From Pseudomonadota bacterium (GTDB taxonomy: Bacteria > Pseudomonadota > Gammaproteobacteria > Steroidobacterales > Steroidobacteraceae): a DNA stretch of 64,000 nt. The translations under genes were made by a program, and so were the position numbers. The notes beneath the pieces were generated by a model that was not told where the DNA came from, did not search any database, and worked only from the letters and a program-made list of their open reading frames with translations. Where the stretch lies: positions 62,001-126,000 of the forward strand of contig JAFEDU010000003.1 of the NCBI GenBank assembly GCA_018241425.1, in the 5' to 3' direction. This document shows, in pieces, positions 18,014 to 27,086 of the stretch (positions within the stretch are counted from its first letter, which is position 1; each line of letters opens with the position of its first letter).

Positions 18014-19244
18014 GGGCTGCCGGCCGGGCCGGGGTACGCAAAAGGGCGCGCATTATAGCGTCCCGCGGCCAAGGGGCACGGGGAGGGCCGTCGCCGCCCT
18101 TTTCATGGCCTTTCTGGGGGTTACGGGGGCCGCCGGGGCCGCCGCCCCTGCCAAACCGGAGGCCGAGGCCCGCCGCACCGAGGAACAGCTGCAGGCCGTG
18201 CGCGCCGAGATCGAGCGCATCAGCCGCGAGGTGGCGCAGAGCCGCCTCCAGCACGACCACCTCGCCCAGGACCTCAAGAGCGCCGAGCTGTCGGTGGGGG
18301 AAGCCCGCGAGGCCTGGCTCGAGGTGCGCCGCCAGCGCGCCGAAGGGGCGCAGCGCCGCGCCCAGCTCGCCGCCGAGAAGCACGCCCGCGAGTCAGACCT
18401 CGCCGACAACCGCGCGGCCCTCAGGCAGCAGATCCGCGCCGCCTACGAGCTCGGGCGCCAGGAACCCCTGAAGCTGCTCCTGAACCAGAAGGACCCGGCG
18501 GTCGCCGGGCGCATGTTCGCCTACTACGGCTACTTCGGGCGTGCCCGCGCCGGGCAGATCCACCTCATCGAGGAGGACGTCGACCGCATCGCGGAACTCG
18601 AGGGCGAACTCGCCGCCGAGGATGCGAAGCTCGCCGAGCTCGAGGGCCGGCAGAAGACCCAGCTGTCCGCGCTCGAAGCCGCGCGCGAGAAGCGCTCGGC
18701 GGTGCTCGCGAGCCTCGATGCCCGGACCCAGACCCGCGCGCAGAGCCTCGAGCGCCTGAAGAGCGAGCAGTCGGGGCTCGAGAAACTGCTGCATGACCTG
18801 CGCGCCGCCATCGCGCGCTACCCCACGGTCGAGGGCAACGATGCCTTCACCCGCCTGCGCGGCAAGCTCAGCTGGCCCGTGACCGGGCAGCTGATCGCAC
18901 GCTATGGCGAGGCGCGCGCCGGCGGGGTGCACTGGGATGGCGTGCTGGTCGCCACCGAGCGCGGCACCCCGGTGAAGGCGGTGTGCGCCGGGCGCGTCAT
19001 CTACGCCGACTGGTTGCCGGGCCTAGGATTGCTGGCCATCGTCGACCATGGCGATGGGTACCTGAGCCTCTACGGCCACAACGACAAGCTCATGAAGGCG
19101 GTCGGTGAGCAGGTGGCCGCCGGCGACGTCCTCGCCGCGGCCGGGGACTCCGGCGGCAGCTCCCGCCCGGAGCTCTACTTCGAGATCCGCAAGGGCGGCA
19201 AGCCGGTCGATCCCCGCCCCTGGTTCCGCAGCGCCGACCCCTGA
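18012..19244 (+). CDS. envC: Murein hydrolase activator EnvC
   Basis: 410 residues. After a basic leader and hydrophobic signal segment (about 26-45) comes a long coiled coil (about 50-270) and a C-terminal M23/LytM-like domain (about 290-405). The LytM domain is degenerate: the HxH zinc ligand position reads ELYFEIR, as in EnvC, which activates the amidases AmiA/AmiB at the septum instead of cutting itself. The start at 18012 has an AAGGAG site 7 bases upstream; ATG 18105 would leave a signal peptide without positive charge. A terminator follows at 19313. Confidence 0.92.
   Translation: MGCRPGRGTQKGAHYSVPRPRGTGRAVAALFMAFLGVTGAAGAAAPAKPEAEARRTEEQLQAVRAEIERISREVAQSRLQHDHLAQDLKSAELSVGEAREAWLEVRRQRAEGAQRRAQLAAEKHARESDLADNRAALRQQIRAAYELGRQEPLKLLLNQKDPAVAGRMFAYYGYFGRARAGQIHLIEEDVDRIAELEGELAAEDAKLAELEGRQKTQLSALEAAREKRSAVLASLDARTQTRAQSLERLKSEQSGLEKLLHDLRAAIARYPTVEGNDAFTRLRGKLSWPVTGQLIARYGEARAGGVHWDGVLVATERGTPVKAVCAGRVIYADWLPGLGLLAIVDHGDGYLSLYGHNDKLMKAVGEQVAAGDVLAAAGDSGGSSRPELYFEIRKGGKPVDPRPWFRSADP
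18052..18057 (-). promoter_or_regulatory. -10 element of the rhodanese-grxC-secB-gpsA operon
   Basis: A perfect TATAAT on the minus strand, 38 bases before the rhodanese ATG at 18013. No good -35 is seen at 16-18 bases. It lies inside the 5' end of the divergent envC reading frame. Confidence 0.6.
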
Positions 19245-19312
19245 AACCCGCCGCAGGCCGCGCGCGGGCGCGCCCCTTCCGAGTGTGACGCGGTTCACCG
19301 TTTCTCGGGCGT

Positions 19313-19335
19313 ACCGCCCCGCGGGGGCGGTTTTT
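19313..19335 (+). terminator. Rho-independent terminator after envC
   Basis: An 8-bp GC stem (ACCGCCCC at 19313-19320 with GGGGCGGT at 19324-19331), 3-base loop GCG, followed by a T run to 19335. It separates envC from the GGDEF/EAL gene. Confidence 0.85.
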
Positions 19336-19421
19336 CCCAAACAGCGCACGTCCCCCTAGAGACATAAGCGAGATCGTACCGCCCGTATTTCCTTACATGC
19401 GGGTCCCTCGTTCCGTCCGAC

Positions 19422-21686
19422 ATGAACCAGACCGTAGCCAGCGAGTACGTGCCGGGGCAGCCGGGGGCGCGCTTCGATCCCTACGTGCGCCTGGTGCGCT
19501 CGCTCCTGCCGCGCACCACCTGCGTCTCGTTGTTCGGCGCGGCCGGCGACCTCATGTGGTCGACCGACCCGATGACCGGGCCGGACCTCATGAACGTGGT
19601 CGACGATGCGCTGCTCTCCGCCGGCGCCAATCCCGGCGGCGCGGGCCAGCTGCGCCTGATCGCCGGCAACCAGCCCGTTTACCTGTGCTCGCTGCGCGAT
19701 GAGTCGCAGCAGCTGCTCGGCATCCTCGCCGTCATGTGCCGCCCGGCGGATGACCGCGAGCGCAAGGTGCCCGAGTTCGGCTTCGCCTACTCCCTAATCG
19801 CGCCGGCCCTGGAATGCCTGCGGCGCGAGCTGATCGCGCACGCCACCATCGAGGAGCTCAACCAGACCGTCGGCGGCCTCGACAAGGACCTGCACCTGCT
19901 GCTCGCGCAGGGCCAGGACCGCGAGACCGCCACCGCCGACGGCGCCAACGAGCTGCAGCAGCTGCTCACCCAGACCATCGAGCACCTGCGCGCCACGACC
20001 GGGGCGCTCCTCGTGCCGGAGAAGAACGTCACCCTGGTGCGTGCCGGCGGCGGGATCACGCCCGACACGCAGTTCCTGATGCGCGCGCACCGCAAGCTGC
20101 TCTCGCTGGCGCAGTCCGCGCGCGAGCCGGTGGTGGTGAACGAGACCGCCTCGGCGAGTAACCCCGACGGGATGCCGCACCGCGTGCTGTGCTGCGCGCT
20201 GCGCTCGCGCGCCGGGCGCTTCATCGGCGTGCTGGCGCTGCTGCGCGATGCCGCGCACGAGGCCTTCTCCGAGCGCGACGCGCACATCGCCGAGATCCTC
20301 GCGCGCAAGGCCATCGGCGTGGTCGAGTCCAGTTACGACGCGCTCTCCGGCCTCTACACCCGCGCCGCCTTCGAGCGGCGCGTGCGCGCCGCGCTCGCCG
20401 AGCGCAAGCCCGGCCAGGCCTGGAGCGCGCTCTACCTGGACGTCGACCAGCTGCACGCCATCAACGAGAAGTCCGGCATGCACGTCGGCGATGCGGTGCT
20501 CGGCCAGCTGGGCGAGCTGATCCGCCAGCGCCTGCCCCCCGGGGCTTTCGGCGCCCGCATCTCCGGCGACCGCTTCGTGGTGCTGCTGCCGGCCGTGATC
20601 GCGGATGCCGAGCGCTTCGCCGAATCGCTGCGCGAGGGCGCCGAGCGCCTCTCGCTGCTGCACACCGAGAACCGCGCCCCGGTCTCGGTGAGCATCGGGG
20701 TCGCGCTCATGGACGGCACCGCGCAGGAGCTGGCGCACGTGCTGGCGGCCGCCGAGACCGCCTGCAAGGCCGCGAAGGACCGCGGGCGCAACCGCGTCGC
20801 GGTCTACGAGCAGGCCGACGTCTCGATCGTGCGCCGCTTCGCCGACATCGGCATCGCCGACCAGCTGCGCGAGGCCATCGAGCAGAAGCGCCTGCGCCTG
20901 GACGCACAGCTCATCCTGCCGTTCGCCTCGGCCGAGACCGCCCGCCCGCACTACGAGCTCTTGCTGCGCATGACGGACGAGCGCGGCAAGACCGTGGGTC
21001 CTGACCGCTTCCTCTCGGCCGCCACCCGCTACCAGATGATGCCGGTGATCGACCGCTGGGTGGTCAACCACGTGATCGATGCGCTCATGCCGCGCGCCGG
21101 GGTGCTCGAGGGCAAGGCGCTCGGGTTCGCCATCAACTTCTCCGGCCAGTCCCTGAACGATGACAGCTTCGCGGAGATGCTCATCGACCGGGTGGCCACC
21201 AGCGGCCTTGATCCCGAGCTCCTGTGCTTCGAGCTCACCGAGAACGCCACGGTGGCGAACCTCGCGCGCGCCGAGGCGCTGATGCGGCGCCTGCGGGCCT
21301 TAGGCTGCGGCGTGGCGCTCGATGACTTCGGGACCGGGCTGTCCTCGCTCTCCTGCCTGCGCCAGCTGCCGGTCACCATGCTCAAGATCGACGGCAGCTT
21401 CGTGCGCGACATCCTCAAGGACTCGCGCGCCGAGTCGATGGTGCGCGCCATCGCCCAGCTCGCCCGCAGCATGAACATCGCCACGGTGGCCGAGTACGTC
21501 GAGACCGAGGCCATCAGCATCCGCATCGCCGAGCTCGGGGTCGACTACGGCCAGGGGTTCGCGATCGGGCGCCCGATCCCGCTCGAGGACCTGCTCACCG
21601 AGCTGCCGCTGCCCTCCGACCCCGCCCCCGTCCCGGACGAGGCGGCCGAGGGAGCGCTCGCGGGCGATGAGGCCCGCGCCGGCTAG
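19422..21686 (+). CDS. GAF-GGDEF-EAL protein, probable c-di-GMP phosphodiesterase
   Basis: 754 residues. A GAF-like sensory part covers about 1-300, a GGDEF domain about 305-465 and an EAL domain about 480-735. The GGDEF signature reads SGDRF (381-385), so cyclase activity is unlikely. The EAL domain keeps its key residues: ELLLR (512-516), the Asn in INFSGQSL (572), ELTEN (604-608), DDFGTG (634-639), the Lys in MLKIDG, the Glu in AEYVETE and QGFAIGRP. It should therefore hydrolyse c-di-GMP under control of the GAF part. Located between envC and ctpA, which are often adjacent. Confidence 0.92.
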   Translation: MNQTVASEYVPGQPGARFDPYVRLVRSLLPRTTCVSLFGAAGDLMWSTDPMTGPDLMNVVDDALLSAGANPGGAGQLRLIAGNQPVYLCSLRDESQQLLGILAVMCRPADDRERKVPEFGFAYSLIAPALECLRRELIAHATIEELNQTVGGLDKDLHLLLAQGQDRETATADGANELQQLLTQTIEHLRATTGALLVPEKNVTLVRAGGGITPDTQFLMRAHRKLLSLAQSAREPVVVNETASASNPDGMPHRVLCCALRSRAGRFIGVLALLRDAAHEAFSERDAHIAEILARKAIGVVESSYDALSGLYTRAAFERRVRAALAERKPGQAWSALYLDVDQLHAINEKSGMHVGDAVLGQLGELIRQRLPPGAFGARISGDRFVVLLPAVIADAERFAESLREGAERLSLLHTENRAPVSVSIGVALMDGTAQELAHVLAAAETACKAAKDRGRNRVAVYEQADVSIVRRFADIGIADQLREAIEQKRLRLDAQLILPFASAETARPHYELLLRMTDERGKTVGPDRFLSAATRYQMMPVIDRWVVNHVIDALMPRAGVLEGKALGFAINFSGQSLNDDSFAEMLIDRVATSGLDPELLCFELTENATVANLARAEALMRRLRALGCGVALDDFGTGLSSLSCLRQLPVTMLKIDGSFVRDILKDSRAESMVRAIAQLARSMNIATVAEYVETEAISIRIAELGVDYGQGFAIGRPIPLEDLLTELPLPSDPAPVPDEAAEGALAGDEARAG

Positions 21687-21721
21687 GTCCGGCGCCCCCC
21701 AAGCCCGACGGACGTAAGCGC

Positions 21722-23002
21722 GTGGATCCGAGGTCGCACGTCCGCACGCTCCTGATCCTCGTGACGGGACTGGCTTGCGGCTTTTCAGCGGCCCTCGCCC
21801 TGGAAGGCTTCCCCGTGCGCCCCCTGCCACCGCCGCCCCCGGCGATGGCCGCCCCCCAGCTGTCCGAGGCCGCCGCCTTCGCGGAGGTCTACGAGCACAT
21901 CCGCCGCGACTACGTGGACGACATCGACGACCACACCCTCATGGACAAGGCCATGCGGGGCATGGTCGCCTCCCTCGACCCGCACTCGGCCTTCCTCGGG
22001 GCCGAGGAGTACGAGGAGGTCCGGCTCTCGACCATGGGGGCCTACCCCGGGGTCGGGATCGAGGTCGCCCCGGTCGGCGGGGTCGTGCGGGTCGTCAAGC
22101 CCATCCCGGGATCGCCCGCGCACCTGGCCGGCATCGTGGCCGGCGACGAGCTGGTCGCCATCGACGGTCGCGAGATCGGCACCGACCTGGCCGGTGCCAT
22201 CGCGCGCCTGCGCGGGGACTCCGGGAGCCTCGTGCACCTGACGCTGCGGCGGTCCGGCACGGCGGGGCTCCTCGAGTTCGCACTGCGCCGCGCCGAGGTC
22301 GAAGTGCCCAGCGTCTCGTTCACGACGCTCGAGCCCGGCTATGCCTACGTGCGTATCTCCACCTTCAGCGAGACTACGCCCGACGACCTCAGTCGGGCGG
22401 TATTGCGCCTTAAGAGGGACAATCCAGACGGTATCAGGGGTCTGGTGCTCGACTTACGAAACAATCCCGGCGGCGTGCTCGAAGCCGGGGTCGAGGTCGC
22501 GGATGACTTCCTGGAGTCGGGCGTGATCGTGACGGCCGACGGGCGCACTCCGGAGGCACGCTTCGAGATGGACGCTGCGCCCGGGGACCTGATCGACGGG
22601 GCGCCGCTCGTGGTGCTGGTCAATGCCGGCTCCGCCTCGGCCTCCGAGATCGTAGCGGGGGCGCTCAAGGACCATGACCGCGCGCTGCTCGTCGGGCGGC
22701 GCACCTACGGCAAGGGCTCGGTGCAGACCGTGATGCCGCTCCTGCACGGGGGGGCGGTCAAGCTCACCACCTCGCGCTACTTCACTCCCTCGGGGACCTC
22801 GATCCACGGCCGCGGGATCCTGCCCGACGTGCCCGAGGACGGCGACGGTGCCCCGCCCCAGGACATCGATGCGGGACCTGCGACCGCGCCGCTCGCGGTC
22901 CGCGATCCCGACGTGCGCCTGGGGCTCGAGGTGCTGAAGCACGACGGGCGGGTGCACCGCGGGCCCGCTGCCTCCCTCGCCGCCCGGCTCGCCGTCCCTT
23001 AA
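21722..23002 (+). CDS. ctpA: Carboxyl-terminal processing protease (S41)
   Basis: 426 residues from GTG 21722. A signal segment (about 8-27) is followed by a helical region, a PDZ domain (about 95-180) and the S41 catalytic core. The nucleophile Ser is in NAGSASASEIVAGALKD (near 302) and the general-base Lys in TYGKGSVQT (near 329). It is a periplasmic protease acting at protein C-termini, in other gammaproteobacteria involved in turnover of murein hydrolases. It is fairly short after the catalytic Lys compared with Prc. Confidence 0.94.
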   Translation: MDPRSHVRTLLILVTGLACGFSAALALEGFPVRPLPPPPPAMAAPQLSEAAAFAEVYEHIRRDYVDDIDDHTLMDKAMRGMVASLDPHSAFLGAEEYEEVRLSTMGAYPGVGIEVAPVGGVVRVVKPIPGSPAHLAGIVAGDELVAIDGREIGTDLAGAIARLRGDSGSLVHLTLRRSGTAGLLEFALRRAEVEVPSVSFTTLEPGYAYVRISTFSETTPDDLSRAVLRLKRDNPDGIRGLVLDLRNNPGGVLEAGVEVADDFLESGVIVTADGRTPEARFEMDAAPGDLIDGAPLVVLVNAGSASASEIVAGALKDHDRALLVGRRTYGKGSVQTVMPLLHGGAVKLTTSRYFTPSGTSIHGRGILPDVPEDGDGAPPQDIDAGPATAPLAVRDPDVRLGLEVLKHDGRVHRGPAASLAARLAVP

Positions 23003-23077
23003 GTCCGAACCGACCGGCCCCCGCCCACCGACGAACGGCGCTCGGCTCGGCGCCGGTTCCCGTATCCTCCTGCGCCC

Positions 23078-23719
23078 ATGCTCGCCTGGTTCATCGATCT
23101 GGTGCTGCACCTGGACCGCCACCTGGTGGAGCTGCTCGCGCACTTCGGTGTGTGGCTGTACCCGATCCTGTTCGCGGTGATCTTCTGCGAGACCGGGCTC
23201 GTGGTGACCCCGTTCCTTCCCGGGGACTCGCTGCTGTTCGCGTGTGGGGCCCTCGCCGCGGTCGATACCACGGGGACCCTGAGTGCGCCGGTCCTGACCG
23301 TGGTGCTGGCGCTGGCGGCGGTGCTGGGGAACGTCTCCAACTACGGCATCGGCCGCTTCATCGGGCCGCCGGCGTTCTCCGGGCGCTACCGCCTGCTGAA
23401 GGTCGAGTACCTGCGCCAGACCGAGGCGTTCTTCGAGCGCTACGGCGGGTTCGCCGTGCTGGTCTCGCGCTTCCTGCCGATCCTGCGTACCTGCGCGCCC
23501 TTCGTGGCCGGGGTCGGCCGCATGCCCTGGGCGCGTTTCCTGGGCTACAACCTGGTGGGCGGGATCCTGTGGGTGACCGTCTTCATCTGGGGCGGCTACC
23601 TCTTCGGCAACATCCCCTTCGTGAAGGCCAACTTCGGGCTCGTGACCCTCTCGATCGTCGCGGTATCCCTGGTGCCGCTCGTCATCGCGGTGTGGCGGCG
23701 CCGCGGGGCGGGGAGTTAA
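23078..23719 (+). CDS. DedA-family membrane protein
   Basis: 213 residues with several membrane helices. The DedA signature is clear: FCETGLVVTPFLPGDSLLF near residue 35, LGNVSNYGIGRFIG, and FLPILRTCAPFVAGVGRMPW with the conserved Arg. DedA proteins are implicated in flipping of undecaprenyl phosphate or phospholipids and in envelope homeostasis. The stop overlaps the convergent MAPEG gene by 4 bases. A TATCCT -10-like element ends 9 bases before the ATG. Confidence 0.93.
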   Translation: MLAWFIDLVLHLDRHLVELLAHFGVWLYPILFAVIFCETGLVVTPFLPGDSLLFACGALAAVDTTGTLSAPVLTVVLALAAVLGNVSNYGIGRFIGPPAFSGRYRLLKVEYLRQTEAFFERYGGFAVLVSRFLPILRTCAPFVAGVGRMPWARFLGYNLVGGILWVTVFIWGGYLFGNIPFVKANFGLVTLSIVAVSLVPLVIAVWRRRGAGS

Positions 23720-24117
23720 GCCAGCCCGAAGCGCACCAGGGCGACGATGCAGGCGATCAGGCCGCCGAGCAGCAGGATCATGTTCGGGGCGAAGGACAGC
23801 AGGAACCCCATCGAGCGCTGCTTCGGGTCCTTCACGTAGCCGACGAAGTAGACCCAGCGCCCGATGACGAACAGCAGCCCTAAGCCTGCCGCGATGAGCG
23901 GCTGGTGGGTGTAGTAGGCGAAGGTCACGATCGCCGGCACGAAGATGATCAGCTGCTCGAGCGTGTTGTTCTGCACCCGGCAGTAGCGCTCGAACACCTC
24001 GTTGCCGGTGGTCGCGGGCGCGGGCACCTTGTAGGTCTCGCGGGCGCGGCCAACCGCCATGAGAATGAACACGAACTCGACCAGCGCCAGCATCAGCACC
24101 AGGTTCACGAGCGTCAT
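23716..24117 (-). CDS. MAPEG-family membrane protein
   Basis: 133 residues with four membrane helices, the MAPEG topology. Typical are RVQNNTLEQLIIFVPAI in the second helix region and GRWVYFVGYVKDPKQRSMGF after the third. Eukaryotic MAPEG members are glutathione transferases or leukotriene synthases; bacterial ones are uncharacterised. Ends tail to tail with the DedA gene. Confidence 0.88.
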   Translation of the reverse strand: MTLVNLVLMLALVEFVFILMAVGRARETYKVPAPATTGNEVFERYCRVQNNTLEQLIIFVPAIVTFAYYTHQPLIAAGLGLLFVIGRWVYFVGYVKDPKQRSMGFLLSFAPNMILLLGGLIACIVALVRFGLA

Positions 24118-24161
24118 CGCACCCTCCCTTGCGTCCTACGCCTAAGCGCGCGGCAGGATGG

Positions 24162-24167
24162 CACAAT
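24162..24167 (+). promoter_or_regulatory. Candidate -10 of the SRPBCC gene, leaderless spacing
   Basis: CACAAT ends 6 bases before ATG 24174, and no Shine-Dalgarno sequence lies in between. This is the spacing expected if transcription starts at the ATG itself. The -35 is not evident. Confidence 0.3.
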
Positions 24168-24173
24168 GCCCGC

Positions 24174-24623
24174 ATGGGCGACAAGGAGCGGGGCTACGCG
24201 CACCGCGTCGACATCCTCGCGGATGCGCCGCTGGTGTGGCGTGCGCTCACCGACAATGAGAGCCTGCGCGCCTGGTGCTCGCCGCGGGCCGAGATCCGTG
24301 CGCGCACCGGCGGCAGCTTCCGCGCGAGCGTCGACCGCGTGACCGAGTTCGAGGCGCGCATCGACGTGTTCGAGCCGGGACGTCGGCTGCGCCTGATATA
24401 CCTGCCGGTGGCGGCGCTGCCCAAGGCCGACACGGTGATGATCGATGACTTCATCCTGGACAAGGTGGAGGGCGGCACCATCGTGCGCCTCTTGGGCTCG
24501 GGCGTGCCGGCCACCACCGAGTGGGACCTGCAGTACCGCCGCCTGCGCGCCAGCTGGCAGGCGGCCATGTCGCGCCTGAAGGTGTTCGTCGAACAACAAG
24601 TGAAAACGGGAGTCGCACCATGA
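24174..24623 (+). CDS. SRPBCC/AHSA1-like protein
   Basis: 149 residues. The START-like fold is suggested by HRVDILADAPLVWRALTDNESLRAWCSPRAEI at the N-terminus and a final long helix (SWQAAMSRLKVFVEQQ). Such proteins bind hydrophobic ligands or act as Hsp90 co-chaperone-like factors; no ligand can be named. Starting at ATG 24174 matches the family. It overlaps the next gene by 4 bases. Confidence 0.82.
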   Translation: MGDKERGYAHRVDILADAPLVWRALTDNESLRAWCSPRAEIRARTGGSFRASVDRVTEFEARIDVFEPGRRLRLIYLPVAALPKADTVMIDDFILDKVEGGTIVRLLGSGVPATTEWDLQYRRLRASWQAAMSRLKVFVEQQVKTGVAP

Positions 24624-24970
24624 TCGGATTTCTGCTGCGGGCGGTGGTCACCGCAATCGGCCTGTGGCTCGCCACCCAGTGGGTGCCGGGTGTCCACATC
24701 AACGACACCGCGACGCTCCTCATCGCGGGCGTGCTGCTCGGGGTGGTGAACGCGATCGTCAAGCCGGTGGCCTTCATCCTGACCCTGCCGGTGACCATCA
24801 TCACGCTCGGCCTGTTCCTGTTCGTATTGAACGCCGCGATGGTGGCGCTGGTCGCCTGGATGCTGCCGGGCTTCCACGTCACCGACTTCAAGGCGGCGCT
24901 CCTGACCGCGATCGTGGTCTGGATCGTGAGCTGGATCGGCTCCTGGTTCATCGGCAAGCGGGCGAAGTAA
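24620..24970 (+). CDS. Small four-helix membrane protein of the phage-holin-4/YvlD type
   Basis: 116 residues, four membrane helices with the pattern GLWLATQWVPGVHI, LLGVVNAIVKPV and VLNAAMVALVAWMLPGFHV, which fits the Phage_holin_4_2 family. Despite the family name these are ordinary chromosomal membrane proteins and no phage genes surround it. Translation is coupled to the SRPBCC gene by ATGA. Confidence 0.85.
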   Translation: MIGFLLRAVVTAIGLWLATQWVPGVHINDTATLLIAGVLLGVVNAIVKPVAFILTLPVTIITLGLFLFVLNAAMVALVAWMLPGFHVTDFKAALLTAIVVWIVSWIGSWFIGKRAK

Positions 24971-25028
24971 GCCCTGCCGGGGCAGATCCGTGCGCGCCGC
25001 CCGTGCCGGCGGCGCGCACCTCAGGGCT

Positions 25029-27011
25029 TCAGGCGAGTGCGCGGGCGGTGCGCCGGTAGAGCAGGTAGATGACGAGGGCGAACACGCCGCCGCCCAGCCA
25101 CACGGCCGGGCCGTCGGCGAACGCATCGTTCACCAGCGACAGCGGAAAGTCCTTGCCCGAGAAGGCCACCACGGCGGCCACGAGCACGCCCACCAGTCCC
25201 TCGCCCACCAGCATGCCGGAGGCGAGCAGCACGCCGAGCTGCTTCACCGCCTCGGGGCGCCGCGTGCGCTCGGCACGCTTGTCGTACAGGTGGCCGGCGA
25301 TCGCGCCCACCACCACCATCAGCGTGCTCTGCGTGGGCAGGTAGATCCCGAGTCCCACCGCGAGCGGCGAGAGGTGCGCGCCGGGCTTCAGGCGCCGGAT
25401 CACGATGTCGGCGATGATGATCACGATGCCGATCTCCCCGCCGGTGAGGATCAGGCTCCAGTCGACGTTGTGCTGGATGACGCCCTGGGCGAGCGCCGAG
25501 ATCAGGCCCGCCTGGGGCGCAGCCAGCGGCTGGGTGCGCGCAGGCCCCGGGGAGCCCACGAAGCCATAGGCGTGGTTCAGCACGTCCAGGATCGGCGGGA
25601 TGATGGCGGCACCCGCCACCACGCCGATGACGAGCGCCACCTGCTGCTTCCAGGGCGTCGCATCCACCAGCTGGCCGGTCTTCAGGTCCTGCAGGTTGTT
25701 GTTGGCGATCGCGGCGTTCGCGAACACCACCGCGGTCACGATGAGCGCGTAGGCCACCAGCGCAGGTCCGTCGTGCACGAGGTCCGCGCCGTTGAGGCCC
25801 AGGAGCGCCACCAGGCCGTAGCCGATGACCGCGAGGATCCCCAAGCCCGAGAGCGGGCTGTTGGAGGAGCCGATCAGGCCCGCCATGTAGCCGCACACCG
25901 CCGACAGGAGGAAGCTCATGATCGCGATGTAGATGACCCCGCTCACCACCAGCCACGGGAGGTGCGCGGTGAGCCCGCTCGCGCTGCCGAACTCGGCGAG
26001 CAGCATGCCGGCCGGCAGGATGCACAGGATCGAGATCAGGCCCACGAGCCCGATCGGGATGTCCCGCTCCGAGCGCGGCAGGAGCGCGGCGTTGCCGGCA
26101 GCGCGGGTGCGCGAGGCCTGCAGCGCAGTACGCAGGCCGGCGGTCACCGGCTTGATCAGCTTCGCGAGCGTCCAGATGGCCGAGACGCCGATGGCGCCGG
26201 CGCCGACGTAGCGCACCTTGTGGCTCCAGGTGGTGAGCGCGAAGTGCGTGAGGTCCGCATCGGCCACGCCCGCCATGTCGGGCGACAGCGCCGAGAAGTG
26301 CGGCACGCCCCAGATCCAGCCGATGAGGGCGCCGACGCCCATCGCGACGCCGACCCACAGGCCCACCAGGTGCCCGACCCCGAAGAGCGCGAATGAGAGG
26401 AAGAAGTCGAACACGGTGACGCCGCCGCCCAGGCGGAAAGTGCGCACCACGTCGCTCGCGAACACGCGCGTCGCGGTCACGAGCGCGAACACGCCCGACA
26501 CCAGCGAGCCCCACACCAGTGCCGACAGTCCCGCGCGGCTTTCCTCGACCCCGGCGCCCGCTTCCCCGCTGCCGACCTTGAGCACCTCGGCGCAGGCGAC
26601 GCCCTCCGGGTAGGGGAGGTCCGACTGCGTGACCAGCGCGCGCCGCAGCGGGATCGAGTACATGACCCCGAGCACGCCGCCGAACACGCAGATGAAGAAG
26701 CAGGTCCAGTACGGGAAGCCGGTCCACCAGCCGATCATGACCAAGCCCGGCAGCACGAAGATGATCGAGGTCAGCGTGCCGGCGGCCGAGGCCACCGTCT
26801 GCACGATGTTGTTCTCCTGCAGCGTCGCACCCTTGAGCGAGCGCAGCACCGCCATGGAGATGACCGCCGCGGGGATGGAGGTGGCGAAGGTGAGCCCGGC
26901 CTTGAGGCCGAAGTACACGTTGGCGGCGCTGAACAGCACCGTGATCAGGGCGCCGAGGACGAGGCCGCGGAGCGTGAGCTCGGCGCGCGAGTCGGTGGTG
27001 GTCGTGCTCAA
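25029..27011 (-). CDS. OPT-family oligopeptide transporter
   Basis: 660 residues with about 16 membrane segments. N-terminal signature LTLRGLVLGALITVLFSAANVYFGLKAGLTF, then SIPAAVISMAVLR and DLPYPEGVACAEVL identify the OPT superfamily, proton-coupled importers of oligopeptides or metal chelates. The start is TTG at 27011 with GGGGGAA before it; no ATG or GTG lies in frame upstream. It stands near an M2 peptidase and a POT transporter, in line with peptide uptake, although its own substrate is not known. Confidence 0.92.
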   Translation of the reverse strand: MSTTTTDSRAELTLRGLVLGALITVLFSAANVYFGLKAGLTFATSIPAAVISMAVLRSLKGATLQENNIVQTVASAAGTLTSIIFVLPGLVMIGWWTGFPYWTCFFICVFGGVLGVMYSIPLRRALVTQSDLPYPEGVACAEVLKVGSGEAGAGVEESRAGLSALVWGSLVSGVFALVTATRVFASDVVRTFRLGGGVTVFDFFLSFALFGVGHLVGLWVGVAMGVGALIGWIWGVPHFSALSPDMAGVADADLTHFALTTWSHKVRYVGAGAIGVSAIWTLAKLIKPVTAGLRTALQASRTRAAGNAALLPRSERDIPIGLVGLISILCILPAGMLLAEFGSASGLTAHLPWLVVSGVIYIAIMSFLLSAVCGYMAGLIGSSNSPLSGLGILAVIGYGLVALLGLNGADLVHDGPALVAYALIVTAVVFANAAIANNNLQDLKTGQLVDATPWKQQVALVIGVVAGAAIIPPILDVLNHAYGFVGSPGPARTQPLAAPQAGLISALAQGVIQHNVDWSLILTGGEIGIVIIIADIVIRRLKPGAHLSPLAVGLGIYLPTQSTLMVVVGAIAGHLYDKRAERTRRPEAVKQLGVLLASGMLVGEGLVGVLVAAVVAFSGKDFPLSLVNDAFADGPAVWLGGGVFALVIYLLYRRTARALA

Positions 27012-27086
27012 GGGTTCCCCCGGTGGCTTCTTGTTGTGGTCTCGGGATCCGGTGCGCCCATCCTCGCAGACCCGGCAGGGCGAAGG

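Noticed and set aside
24620..24970. Phage holin suggesting a prophage
   Set aside because: The family name is historical; surrounding genes are housekeeping and no phage structural or integrase genes are present.
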